The notes under the pieces were generated by a model. The model was given only the letters and a program-made list of their open reading frames with translations, did no database searches and was not told the DNA's origin. Below, in pieces: positions 56,553 to 63,366 of a stretch of DNA of 64,000 nucleotides (positions are counted from its first letter, which is position 1; every line of letters begins with the position of its first letter). A program made the translations under genes and the position numbers. The stretch spans positions 124,001 through 188,000 of the forward strand of contig NZ_CP010868.1 of the NCBI RefSeq assembly GCF_000875775.1, in the 5' to 3' direction. The DNA is from Nitrosopumilus piranensis (GTDB taxonomy: Archaea; Thermoproteota; Nitrososphaeria; Nitrososphaerales; Nitrosopumilaceae).

Positions 56553-57578
56553 GTGGATTTTTTAAAAATTAATGGAGAGTTTGGTGAAGGAGGAGGTCAA
56601 ATAATTCGTTCTGCCATCAGTCTTGCATGCATTACAAAACAACCAATCCATATTGAGAATATTAGAAAGAATAGAAAAGTACCTGGATTAAAACCACAAC
56701 ATCTTACTGCAATTAAAATTTTAAAAAAAATTTCAAATAGTGAGGTTATTGGTGATAAAATTGGTTCTGCTGAATTAAAATTTATTCCAGGACAAGTTGA
56801 AAATTCAAAATTGTTTGAAGATGTAGGAACTGCAGGAAGTATTTCATTAATTTTACAAGTTTTAATTCCCGTAGTAGCAATTTCACAAAAGAAACTGGAA
56901 CTTACTATCAAAGGTGGCACAGATGTAAAATGGAGTCCTACAATAGATTATACTAAACACATTCTAAAAGAAGCATATTCAAGAATGGGAATAAAATTTT
57001 CACTTGAATTAAAAAAAAGAGGTTATTATCCAAAGGGAGGTGGTGAGATAAATTTAGAAGTTTATCCATCAAAAATAAAATCTATTTCATTATTAAAGAG
57101 AAAAACAAATCAAGCAAAAGTTATCTGCACATATTCAAAAATTCCATCAAAAAAAATTGAAAATGAAATTAACAAGATTAAAGATAAATTATCTAAGGCA
57201 AATTTTGTTGTTGAAACAGAAATTAAAGAACAAAATGCTATAGATTCAGGAGCATCTTTACTAATTTACAACATAGATGAGAATTCAATAATAGGAATCG
57301 ATTCATTGTTTGATAAAAAAATACAAAGTTTTGATATAGATTGTAATGGATTTTTAGAAAATCAATTAGCAGTAGACAAAAATTTAGCAGACATGCTTGT
57401 AGTTCCAGCAAGTCTGGCTAGCGGTAAAACTAGATTTCAAGTAAAAGAAATTACAAAACATTTGGAGACAAACTTGTTTGTAACATCAAAAATTACAGGT
57501 TGTAAGTATGGAGTAGGAAAACTACCTAGTGGATTTGAGGTAATTATTGAAGGAATATCATACTCCAGCATCAAGTAA
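56553..57578 (+). CDS. rtcA: RNA 3'-terminal phosphate cyclase RtcA
   Basis: 341 aa. Converts RNA 3'-phosphate to 2',3'-cyclic phosphate using ATP. N-terminal GEGGGQIIRSAISLACIT, GTDVKWSPTIDY, then PKGGGEINLEV and the late KEITKHLETNLFVTSKITG, where the His is the adenylated residue. GTG start at 56553. It overlaps the convergent CopD-like gene by 21 bases. Confidence 0.94.
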   Translation: MDFLKINGEFGEGGGQIIRSAISLACITKQPIHIENIRKNRKVPGLKPQHLTAIKILKKISNSEVIGDKIGSAELKFIPGQVENSKLFEDVGTAGSISLILQVLIPVVAISQKKLELTIKGGTDVKWSPTIDYTKHILKEAYSRMGIKFSLELKKRGYYPKGGGEINLEVYPSKIKSISLLKRKTNQAKVICTYSKIPSKKIENEINKIKDKLSKANFVVETEIKEQNAIDSGASLLIYNIDENSIIGIDSLFDKKIQSFDIDCNGFLENQLAVDKNLADMLVVPASLASGKTRFQVKEITKHLETNLFVTSKITGCKYGVGKLPSGFEVIIEGISYSSIK

Positions 57579-58055
57579 GGCTGCAAAAAATAGTATTGCA
57601 ACTGATAAAACTACGGTAATTTCTCCAAGAATGATAATTTTTTTTCTTAGTGTTTGAATTTGTGGCTCGGGTATTTGATTTGACATTATTTTTTCCTCAA
57701 CATCTTTTCTAATTACTCGGACATGCACAGCATATGTAATAATTAATGCAATGACAAGAAGTATTTTGATTATTAGAAATGTTCCATAACTTGTTGCAGT
57801 AAGAAGATCTGGTTTACTTAACAATGCATGTGAGCTATACAATCCAGTTGCCATCAATATAATTAGTGAAGGAACAGCTACTTTGTTAAATCGTCTTCCA
57901 ACACGAATCATGATTTGCATTCTTTCTTCAATTGAATTTGTCATAGTTTTAAGAAGTGGAGAAAAAACTATTCCAATGAATAATGAACCACCTACCCATA
58001 TTGCAGCTGCAACAAGATGAATCCAAGTTATGATTGCTTGTTCTAATGCTGTCAT
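57558..58055 (-). CDS. CopD-like four-helix membrane protein
   Basis: 165 aa with four hydrophobic segments (ITWIHLVAAAIWVGGSLFIGIVF, about 9-31; LIILMATGLYSS; GTFLIIKILLVIALIITYAVHV; and GEITVVLSVAILFFAALL). The WIHLVAAAIWVGG signature with conserved His is that of the CopD/YndJ family; a possible haem or copper role is known only for homologs. ATG start. Overlaps rtcA's 3' end. Confidence 0.85.
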   Translation of the reverse strand: MTALEQAIITWIHLVAAAIWVGGSLFIGIVFSPLLKTMTNSIEERMQIMIRVGRRFNKVAVPSLIILMATGLYSSHALLSKPDLLTATSYGTFLIIKILLVIALIITYAVHVRVIRKDVEEKIMSNQIPEPQIQTLRKKIIILGEITVVLSVAILFFAALLDAGV

Positions 58056-58136
58056 GGTTAATCATATTTTCAATGAAATATTATGTATTTGGATCTTGAC
58101 AACCTTTTTTAGTTGTACGTAATTTGATACATTGAA

Positions 58137-58631
58137 ATGGCATTACAGAGTAAAATGACAGTCTATGTTGCAATAGCAGGTGTTCTTGCTTTGATGGGAG
58201 GAATTGTTTTCTATGCTAGTTTAGATAATGCTCAATTAGAACAAGCAGAAATTGAATTATTTAGTGTTGAATTAAGAGGTGTAGATAATCTAAAGAATGA
58301 AGCAAAGTTTGATGTTACATTTCTTATAAAAAATCCAAGTGAAAAAGCATTCACAGTTGGAATTATTGATTATCAACTTTTTACTAATGGAATTGAATTG
58401 GGTTCAGGGCAATATTCTGCAATGGATGTTGCATTACCAGGAAGAGCAGTATTTTCTTCAGGTGATCAAATACCTTTGAAGAGTACATTTGTTTTAATAA
58501 AATCTGAAATAAACCCTGAAATTTACGAGGACATGATAAATGGAAAAATCAACAATTTTACTGCTGAAGGAGTTCTTACCACTCAGACTTCGTGGAGTAC
58601 TATTGATAAAGAGTTCAGTACTGGTTTTTAA
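58137..58631 (+). CDS. LEA14-like (WHy domain) membrane-anchored protein
   Basis: 164 aa. An N-terminal anchor (MTVYVAIAGVLALMGGIVFYASL) and then a beta-sandwich with the LEA14/WHy pattern: FDVTFLIKNPSEKAFTVGIIDYQLFTNGIELGSG. The fold is found in stress proteins and archaeal surface proteins; no precise role. ATG start, 9 bases before tRNA-Val. Confidence 0.7.
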   Translation: MALQSKMTVYVAIAGVLALMGGIVFYASLDNAQLEQAEIELFSVELRGVDNLKNEAKFDVTFLIKNPSEKAFTVGIIDYQLFTNGIELGSGQYSAMDVALPGRAVFSSGDQIPLKSTFVLIKSEINPEIYEDMINGKINNFTAEGVLTTQTSWSTIDKEFSTGF

Positions 58632-58639
58632 TTAAAAAG

Positions 58640-58713
58640 TGGGCCGAGAGAGATTCGAACTCACGATCACCGCCGTGTCGAGGCGGTATCCTAACCAGCT
58701 AGACTACCGGCCC
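58640..58713 (-). tRNA. tRNA-Val (anticodon GAC), unusual C33 loop
   Basis: Minus strand. Acceptor GGGCCGG/TCGGCCC (last pair G-T), discriminator A, anticodon stem CCGCC/GGCGG with 7-base loop TCGACAC. GAC lies at 34-36, which decodes Val GUC and GUU; A73 supports Val. Position 33, almost always U, is C here, and the T stem GTGAG/CTCTC has a T-T mismatch at 50-64. No intron and no encoded CCA. A Ser reading (CGA shifted by one) is disfavoured because there is no long variable arm. Confidence 0.8.
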
Positions 58714-58795
58714 ATTGAAATACAAAACTAAATGGTGGCATTATTAACGTTTAACAAAAGAAACGATGAATAAAAAGAGGAAAGGCGTGAATTAG

Positions 58796-59506
58796 TTGAA
58801 AGATAATTTTACTGAAGATGAGAAAAGAGGATTCTACAAGGCAATTTATTCAAGAAGGGATGTTAGATCTCATTTTACATCAAAACCTATAGAAGATGAA
58901 GTTCTTTCAAAAATTCTTCATGCTGCACACCACGCACCATCTGTAGGATTCTCACAGCCATGGAATTTCATTTTGATAAAAGATATTGGAACAAAAAAGA
59001 AAATCAAAAAATCCTTTGAAGATGAGAAAAAGCGATCATCACAATTAGTAGAAGAACCAAAGAGATCAAAATATCTTTCATTCAAACTGGAAGGAATTTT
59101 AGAGTCGCCGGTGAATTTGTGTGTGACATATGATCCTTCAAAATTTGGCCCATTTGTAATTGGTAGATCTAGTATTCCTGAGGCAGGATTGTATAGTGTG
59201 TGTTGTGCAATTCAAAATTTGTGGTTATCAGCAAGAACAGAAGGGATTGGTCTAGGATGGGTAAGTATTCTATCAAATGAAACACTAAAAGAAAATTTAG
59301 AGCTACCAGAACATGTTGTTCCTGTAGCGTATTTGTGTTTAGGATATGTAGATGATTTTGCAGAAAAACCAGATCTTGAAACTGCAGGTTGGCTCCCAAG
59401 ACTTGAACTAAAAGATGTGGTGTATTTTGAAAAATGGAATGAACATGAAAATGAAAATTGGAAGAGCGTTCAAAATATGATCAAAGAAAATCTTAATTAC
59501 GCTTAA
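58796..59506 (+). CDS. bluB: 5,6-Dimethylbenzimidazole synthase BluB
   Basis: 236 aa flavoenzyme of the nitroreductase fold. Cannibalises FMN with O2 to give DMB, the lower axial ligand of cobalamin. Match to BluB: SRRDVRSHF near residue 20, HAPSVGFSQPWNF, RSSIPEAGLYSVCCAIQNLWLSARTEGIGLGWVS, and the ending CLGYVDDFAEKPDLE. TTG start. It lies outside the cobalamin block at 15-20 kb, between two tRNA genes. The need for O2 fits an aerobic ammonia oxidiser. Confidence 0.92.
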   Translation: MKDNFTEDEKRGFYKAIYSRRDVRSHFTSKPIEDEVLSKILHAAHHAPSVGFSQPWNFILIKDIGTKKKIKKSFEDEKKRSSQLVEEPKRSKYLSFKLEGILESPVNLCVTYDPSKFGPFVIGRSSIPEAGLYSVCCAIQNLWLSARTEGIGLGWVSILSNETLKENLELPEHVVPVAYLCLGYVDDFAEKPDLETAGWLPRLELKDVVYFEKWNEHENENWKSVQNMIKENLNYA

Positions 59507-59530
59507 ATAATTAAGAATGTTTTTTTTGCT

Positions 59531-59623
59531 GGGCTTGTGGCGCAGAGTCAATTTGACGCGAAACATGGATAGCGTGGTAGCCTCCTAAGTTACAGGTCGA
59601 GGGATCGAAGCCCTCCAAGCCCG
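59531..59623 (+). tRNA. tRNA-Arg (anticodon CCT) with an 18-nt insertion in the D loop
   Basis: Acceptor GGGCTTG/CAAGCCC, discriminator G, anticodon stem GTAGC/GTTAC with loop CTCCTAA (CCT), T arm GAGGG-ATCGAAG-CCCTC. The D region is too long: stem GCGC/GCGT encloses 28 bases rather than about ten. Removing 59546-59563 gives the D loop AGCATGGATA with A20, an Arg identity base. I interpret the extra 18 nt as a noncanonical intron (bulge AGA between CGC/GCG and GTC/GAC pairs). Confidence 0.85.
59546..59563 (+). other. Probable noncanonical tRNA intron (D loop of tRNA-Arg)
   Basis: 18 nt between GCGCAG and CATGGATA. Around it CGC-AGA-GTC pairs with GAC-GCG, leaving a 3-nt bulge on the 5' side like part of a relaxed bulge-helix-bulge, and cutting AG/A gives the expected mature D loop. 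The 3' bulge is not clear, so exact ends are inferred. Confidence 0.5.
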
Positions 59624-59661
59624 TTTAGTTTTTTGTTATGGAAATTTAAATAGAAAGACAA

Positions 59662-60201
59662 ATGGCTGAAGATATGAGAGTTGTAGTTATTTCTGGTAGT
59701 CCAAGAAAAAATGCAAACACACAGATTTTAATGAAATATGTTTATGAATATACTAAATTAAAAAATCAAGATACAAAATTCATTAATCTATCTGAAGGCC
59801 AGATTGAGTGTTACAAAGGACCAGAAGAAGATTATAACGATACAACAAAAAATGCGGCAAAAGACATCACAAATGCGGATGTTTGGCTAATTGGATCACC
59901 AATTTACAATTCATTCTTTAGTTCAGCACTAAAAAATTTGTTTGAATACATCAATTACAAAGAGACTGGTGGAAAAGTTGCAGGTATGGCAATTTTGGCT
60001 GCAGGAAATATTGGTTTTATTGATGTTCAGACACTAATTACCCAGTTATTATCATATTTTAGAGTAATTACAAATCCAAAGGCTGTTTTTTTAACTACAG
60101 AATCTATTGATAAAAATAATATTTTGAATGAAGATGCCAAAAATAGACTAGAGGGAATGGTGGATGAAACTTTGGAAATGGCAACAAAATTACAAAAATA
60201 A
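59662..60201 (+). CDS. NAD(P)H-dependent FMN reductase-like flavodoxin-fold protein
   Basis: 179 aa. The FMN phosphate loop SGSPRKNANTQILMKYV and the LIGSPIYNSFFSSALKNLFEYI region are those of the NADPH-dependent FMN reductase family. No metal-binding Cys cluster is present, so it is not an iron-sulfur flavoprotein. ATG start. It follows tRNA-Arg; bluB, 200 bases upstream, also uses reduced flavin, an inference of possible cooperation only. Confidence 0.88.
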   Translation: MAEDMRVVVISGSPRKNANTQILMKYVYEYTKLKNQDTKFINLSEGQIECYKGPEEDYNDTTKNAAKDITNADVWLIGSPIYNSFFSSALKNLFEYINYKETGGKVAGMAILAAGNIGFIDVQTLITQLLSYFRVITNPKAVFLTTESIDKNNILNEDAKNRLEGMVDETLEMATKLQK

Positions 60202-60478
60202 TCCAAACCTATTTTGTATAACACACTTATCATTTAATGGCAGATAGTTTGAATTGTTTTCAAAAAGTTTTCTAAATCATCACATAGAATTGAAAAAATA
60301 TCATTTGAATAATTTTGAAATTATTTCTTTAGTTGAAAATTTTCTTTAAATCTAATAACTAAAGTTTTTTTCAAATTAGTTAGAAAGATAGAAAATCGCA
60401 TATTAGAAATTTTTGAGATATTTTATTCATGTTAAACATGTAAAAGTCAAATACTAACAAGACATACAAAAGAGGTAA
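60202..60478. other. 277-base AT-rich intergenic region (longest non-coding gap)
   Basis: No ORF or tRNA is recognised between the flavodoxin-like gene and the Cys-rich miniprotein. It holds an AT-rich run and, near its end, a perfect 13-bp palindrome (60428-60440), so it probably carries the promoter of the miniprotein. Confidence 0.5.
60428..60440. promoter_or_regulatory. Perfect 13-bp palindrome CATGTTAAACATG upstream of the Cys-rich gene
   Basis: CATGTT-A-AACATG, 38 bases before the TTG start of the Cys-rich miniprotein. A dyad this size at promoter distance is a plausible binding site for a dimeric regulator. It could also arise by chance in AT-rich DNA. Confidence 0.4.
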
Positions 60479-60598
60479 TTGAATGACAAAAAAGATCCAA
60501 CAGAATTGTGTTCATGTAAATGTCATTTTGGAGGAGCAGTTAGCTGCCCTGATTGCAAGAGTAATCATGGCGTAGTTAGTTGTCACTGTGAGGATTAG
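60479..60598 (+). CDS. Cys-rich miniprotein (39 aa), possibly metal-binding
   Basis: TTG at 60479 directly follows an in-frame stop and gives a 39-aa frame with seven Cys at 11, 13, 15, 23, 26, 35 and 37 and His at 16, 30 and 36 (CSCKCH, CPDC, CHC). The clustering suggests metallothionein-like or zinc/copper binding. A GAGGT element sits only two bases upstream of the TTG and six bases before an alternative ATG (60483) in another, Cys-poor frame. The Cys pattern makes this frame the better candidate. Confidence 0.5.
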   Translation: MNDKKDPTELCSCKCHFGGAVSCPDCKSNHGVVSCHCED

Positions 60599-60604
60599 TT
60601 TAGT

Positions 60605-61114
60605 TTATTTTTTCTTAGATGCTAACATTTTCAGGTTTGCTAATTCAGTTTTTAGTGATTCAATTTGTACAAGTGTTTGAAGATTAGAAATTTCTTGATT
60701 TAGTCTTTCAATTTCACTGTCTTTTATTTTTACAGTTTCTTTTAGACTGTTTAATTCAGAAGACAATTCATTTTGAACTTGTTTAATTTCTGACAGACTA
60801 ACTTGGGTACCAGTAGTTGTAGTTTGAATTGTTTGTGTGTTACTCAAGCTTTTTTTTTCGCTATGATGTGCATGTTTATGCATGTAATCTGCACTTTTTT
60901 GCGATATCCAACAAGTAAATGCTAAGAACCAGGTAATTGGGACTGCCATAATGAATATGAAATTCAATAAAGGTGCAAAGTCTACAAAGTATGGCCAAAG
61001 TCCAGTTAACACGGCTGCAAAAACAGCAGTTACAACTGTAGCTAAATGGTTTCCCAAGTATCCCATAATTGATTTGAAAAATTCATTGTTTATAATAGTA
61101 ATGGTAAAATTCAC
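60605..61114 (-). CDS. Two-helix membrane protein with long coiled coil
   Basis: 169 aa. Two membrane helices (about 24-44 and 49-67: LATVVTAVFAAVLTGLWPYFV, LNFIFIMAVPITWFLAFTCWI), a His-rich loop (MHKHAHHS) at about 78-84, then a Ser/Thr/Gln linker and a C-terminal coiled coil (LSSELNSLKETVKIKD...LKMLASKKK). GTG start at 61114; an ATG (MGYLGNH) at 61066 is in frame. Six bases after the Cys-rich gene, convergent. No recognised family. Confidence 0.6.
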   Translation of the reverse strand: MNFTITIINNEFFKSIMGYLGNHLATVVTAVFAAVLTGLWPYFVDFAPLLNFIFIMAVPITWFLAFTCWISQKSADYMHKHAHHSEKKSLSNTQTIQTTTTGTQVSLSEIKQVQNELSSELNSLKETVKIKDSEIERLNQEISNLQTLVQIESLKTELANLKMLASKKK

Positions 61115-61150
61115 AAAATAATAATAATTAAAAAGAAAAAAGAGCCGATT

Positions 61151-61381
61151 TTATTCGTCTTCTTCGGAAGCAGTTGTTGCCTTAGGCATGTCAGATTGCA
61201 GAATTTGTATTTTTTGTAATAATTCGGTTCTCAGATCTCGTGCAACTCTTCTGACAGTTGGTCTTGGAACACCAAGCTCATCAACTACTTTTGTATAGAT
61301 GTCTTGCTTGTCAGTTACCCCTTTGTCAAGATAAGAATTAATTGCTTCTTTAATGATCGTACTCTGGTTTGTGCGATTCAA
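61151..61381 (-). CDS. Small HTH-like DNA-binding protein
   Basis: 76 aa. Helix pattern STIIKEAINSYLDKGVTDKQDIYTKVVDELGVPRPTVRRVARDLRTELLQKI: a predicted HTH with recognition helix PRPTVRRVARDLR, then a coil and acidic tail. Resembles small archaeal chromatin- or replication-associated HTH proteins. TTG start. No operon partner. No precise family assigned. Confidence 0.65.
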   Translation of the reverse strand: MNRTNQSTIIKEAINSYLDKGVTDKQDIYTKVVDELGVPRPTVRRVARDLRTELLQKIQILQSDMPKATTASEEDE

Positions 61382-61560
61382 CGAATTCTAAATTTTAATT
61401 GTTCTATATAAGACTATAACTTTTGAAATTTCCAAAATCTAATTTATAACAAATTCATATTTTCTATTACAAAAAATCAAAGTATTCAAGAGGTTTAAAC
61501 ATCAACGAAAAACGTACTGATAGTTATAGATTTTTCAAGATAGTTATTCAAACCATAAGA

Positions 61561-61599
61561 ATTATCATAAGTGTTTTCGCAAAAGACTCTTATGATAAT
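61561..61599. promoter_or_regulatory. Long inverted repeat just upstream of the cyclophilin gene
   Basis: ATTATCATAAG (61561-61571) and CTTATGATAAT (61589-61599) are perfect 11-bp inverted arms with a 17-nt centre that can add five more pairs after one mismatch. The right arm ends 17 bases before the ATG at 61617. Either an operator for a dimeric regulator, a 5' UTR hairpin or, if transcribed from the left, a transcript end structure. Confidence 0.55.
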
Positions 61600-61616
61600 A
61601 GTACAGAGTGTTTTTT

Positions 61617-62093
61617 ATGATTACAGCAAATATTGAAACAAATTTTGGCAAGATTTCATTTAAACTTCTACCTGACTTGGCTCCTGAAACAGTTAGAAAC
61701 TTTGAAAAATTAGCTAAAGATGGGTTTTATGATGGGACACTTTTTCATAGAGTAATTCCAGGATTCATGATTCAAGGAGGAGATCCTAATACAAAAACAG
61801 ATAACAAAAGTTCATGGGGGATGGGCGGTCCAGGATATAATGTTAAAGCAGAATTTAGTTCTAGATCTCATTTGAGAGGGATTGTTTCAATGGCAAGAGC
61901 ACAAGATCCAGATAGTGCAGGCTCACAATTCTTCATAGTAACAACTGATAGTACATTCCTAGATAGACAATATACCGTATTTGGTGAAGTTACTGAGGGT
62001 ATGGAAGTAGCAGACAAAATCGTAAATCTTCAAAGAGATGGCAACGATTGCCCTTTAGAAAAAGCACAAATGACTCGTGTAACTGTGGAATAA
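61617..62093 (+). CDS. Cyclophilin-type peptidyl-prolyl isomerase
   Basis: 158 aa. ATG at 61617 (MITANIETNFGKISFKLLPD) fits; a GTG 9 bases upstream would add MFF. The cyclophilin core FHRVIPGFMIQGGDP, SMARAQDPDSAGSQFFI and FLDRQYTVFGEV are complete. No signal peptide, so cytosolic. The next gene's ATG follows the stop directly (TAAATG), so the two are probably co-transcribed. Confidence 0.95.
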   Translation: MITANIETNFGKISFKLLPDLAPETVRNFEKLAKDGFYDGTLFHRVIPGFMIQGGDPNTKTDNKSSWGMGGPGYNVKAEFSSRSHLRGIVSMARAQDPDSAGSQFFIVTTDSTFLDRQYTVFGEVTEGMEVADKIVNLQRDGNDCPLEKAQMTRVTVE

Positions 62094-62987
62094 ATGAAAA
62101 CACAAATTATTTCAATTTTTGTTGTAATGTCATTAATTTTTGTGATACCATTAGCTAATGCACAAATTTCTCTTGGAGAAAAAGCTGAACAAGAATCTGT
62201 AGAAGTGTTCATAAGTTCAAATGGCAATGTTGAGGTAAAACACGTAGTAAAACCATCAAATTTACCTGTAGATCTTGAATTAATTAATGGTACAATATCA
62301 AATCTTTCAGTAACAAATGAGCATGGTGAGAATTTAGAGTTTTCAACTAATGATAAAAACGTAGTATTAATTCAACCAGCAATAGAAAATTCAATTGTTA
62401 AATACAATATTTCTGATGTACTTTATCTAAAGGAAAGAGTTTGGACATGGGATTTCAGATATCTTGAAACAACTTCATTCATTTTTCCTGAGAAAGTAGA
62501 TTTTGTATTCAGTAATGAACGACCTGTTTTTCTTGGAGATAAGAAAGGAATAGCATGTCATGGGTGTCAAATGCTTTTGGAGTATTCAACAGATGAATTC
62601 AAAAGTTTTGAAAAAATAAAATGGGAGGATAAGGAATTCATAGTTGCAATAATAAGTAATTCGAAGGTGAATGAATTTGTTTTTGACCAACCAACAAAAA
62701 GCATTACTTATGATGTATCTGAAAAAAATAGATTTGTAAATACAATTATTCCATTAGAATTATTGTGGGGACCGTATTCAGTTTTCCTAGATGATGAAAA
62801 AACATTTTTTCATGAATATATCAATAATGGGACTCATGTTTGGGTTAGCGTAATTCCTGAAACATCAGGAGAAGTTACAATCATAGGGACTACTGTGATT
62901 CCTGAATTTCCAATAATTGCACCTCTAGCGATAGGATTTTTGATGATTCTTGTATTGCCATTTATGAAAAAATTTAATCTCCGCTAG
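62094..62987 (+). CDS. Exported protein with PEF-CTERM-type sorting tail
   Basis: 297 aa. Signal peptide (about 1-23, ending LANAQ), a beta-rich domain (about 30-265), then IPEFPIIAPLAIGFLMILVLP and the basic end MKKFNLR: PEF motif, hydrophobic helix and a basic tail, the tripartite pattern of archaeal sortase substrates. Cys pair (ACHGCQ) near 155. ATG directly after the cyclophilin stop. Surface location is likely; function unknown. Its 3' end overlaps the convergent zinc-ribbon gene by 14 bases. Confidence 0.72.
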   Translation: MKTQIISIFVVMSLIFVIPLANAQISLGEKAEQESVEVFISSNGNVEVKHVVKPSNLPVDLELINGTISNLSVTNEHGENLEFSTNDKNVVLIQPAIENSIVKYNISDVLYLKERVWTWDFRYLETTSFIFPEKVDFVFSNERPVFLGDKKGIACHGCQMLLEYSTDEFKSFEKIKWEDKEFIVAIISNSKVNEFVFDQPTKSITYDVSEKNRFVNTIIPLELLWGPYSVFLDDEKTFFHEYINNGTHVWVSVIPETSGEVTIIGTTVIPEFPIIAPLAIGFLMILVLPFMKKFNLR

Positions 62988-63129
62988 ACCCACATGAACA
63001 AAACCCATATTCATCAATCCTAACATCACAAACGGGGCATTTTTCACCATAATCTACTTCCCAGGGTTCTTTTCCAAACAATTTGAAGTGATCATCAATT
63101 TCAATTGGGATTTCCCGTTTCTTTTCCAA
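62974..63129 (-). CDS. Small zinc-binding protein (51 aa)
   Basis: TTG start at 63129. A charged N-terminus, KLFGKEPWEVDYGEK, then CPVC and CSC (residues 31-34 and 44-46), two Cys pairs spaced as a zinc ribbon. No TM helix. Overlaps the end of the PEF-CTERM gene. Function unknown. Confidence 0.55.
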   Translation of the reverse strand: MEKKREIPIEIDDHFKLFGKEPWEVDYGEKCPVCDVRIDEYGFCSCGSSGD

Positions 63130-63177
63130 TAATTTGTATAGATGCTTTTAGTATACATACATTGTCGGAGAAAAATA

Positions 63178-63366
63178 ATGAAAATTGAATGTGGGTGTCA
63201 TTGTATCAAATGTAAAAGCACAAATCTTGAATCCAACAAGATTGGAGAAGTAGAAAAAGATGGGTATTTTGACATACATCATACATGTAATGAATGCAAT
63301 ACACATTTTGATCATCTAGATGGAGAAACTTTTTCTAATTGTCAAAAATGTAGTTTTTCTAGTTAG
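63178..63366 (+). CDS. Cys/His-rich zinc-binding protein (62 aa)
   Basis: ATG at 63178 (MKIECGCHCIKC) preferred; a longer frame begins at 63142. Nine Cys and several His: CGCHCIKC at the start, HHTCNECNTHFDHLD in the middle, NCQKC at the end, enough for two zinc sites. Divergent from the 51-aa zinc protein. Overlaps the convergent HTH gene by 8 bases. No family recognised. Confidence 0.6.
   Translation: MKIECGCHCIKCKSTNLESNKIGEVEKDGYFDIHHTCNECNTHFDHLDGETFSNCQKCSFSS

Noticed and set aside
60483-60575. ATG frame (MTKKIQQNC) overlapping the Cys-rich miniprotein
   Set aside because: It has the better ribosome-site spacing but no recognisable composition, while the overlapping TTG frame concentrates seven Cys in motif-like spacings.
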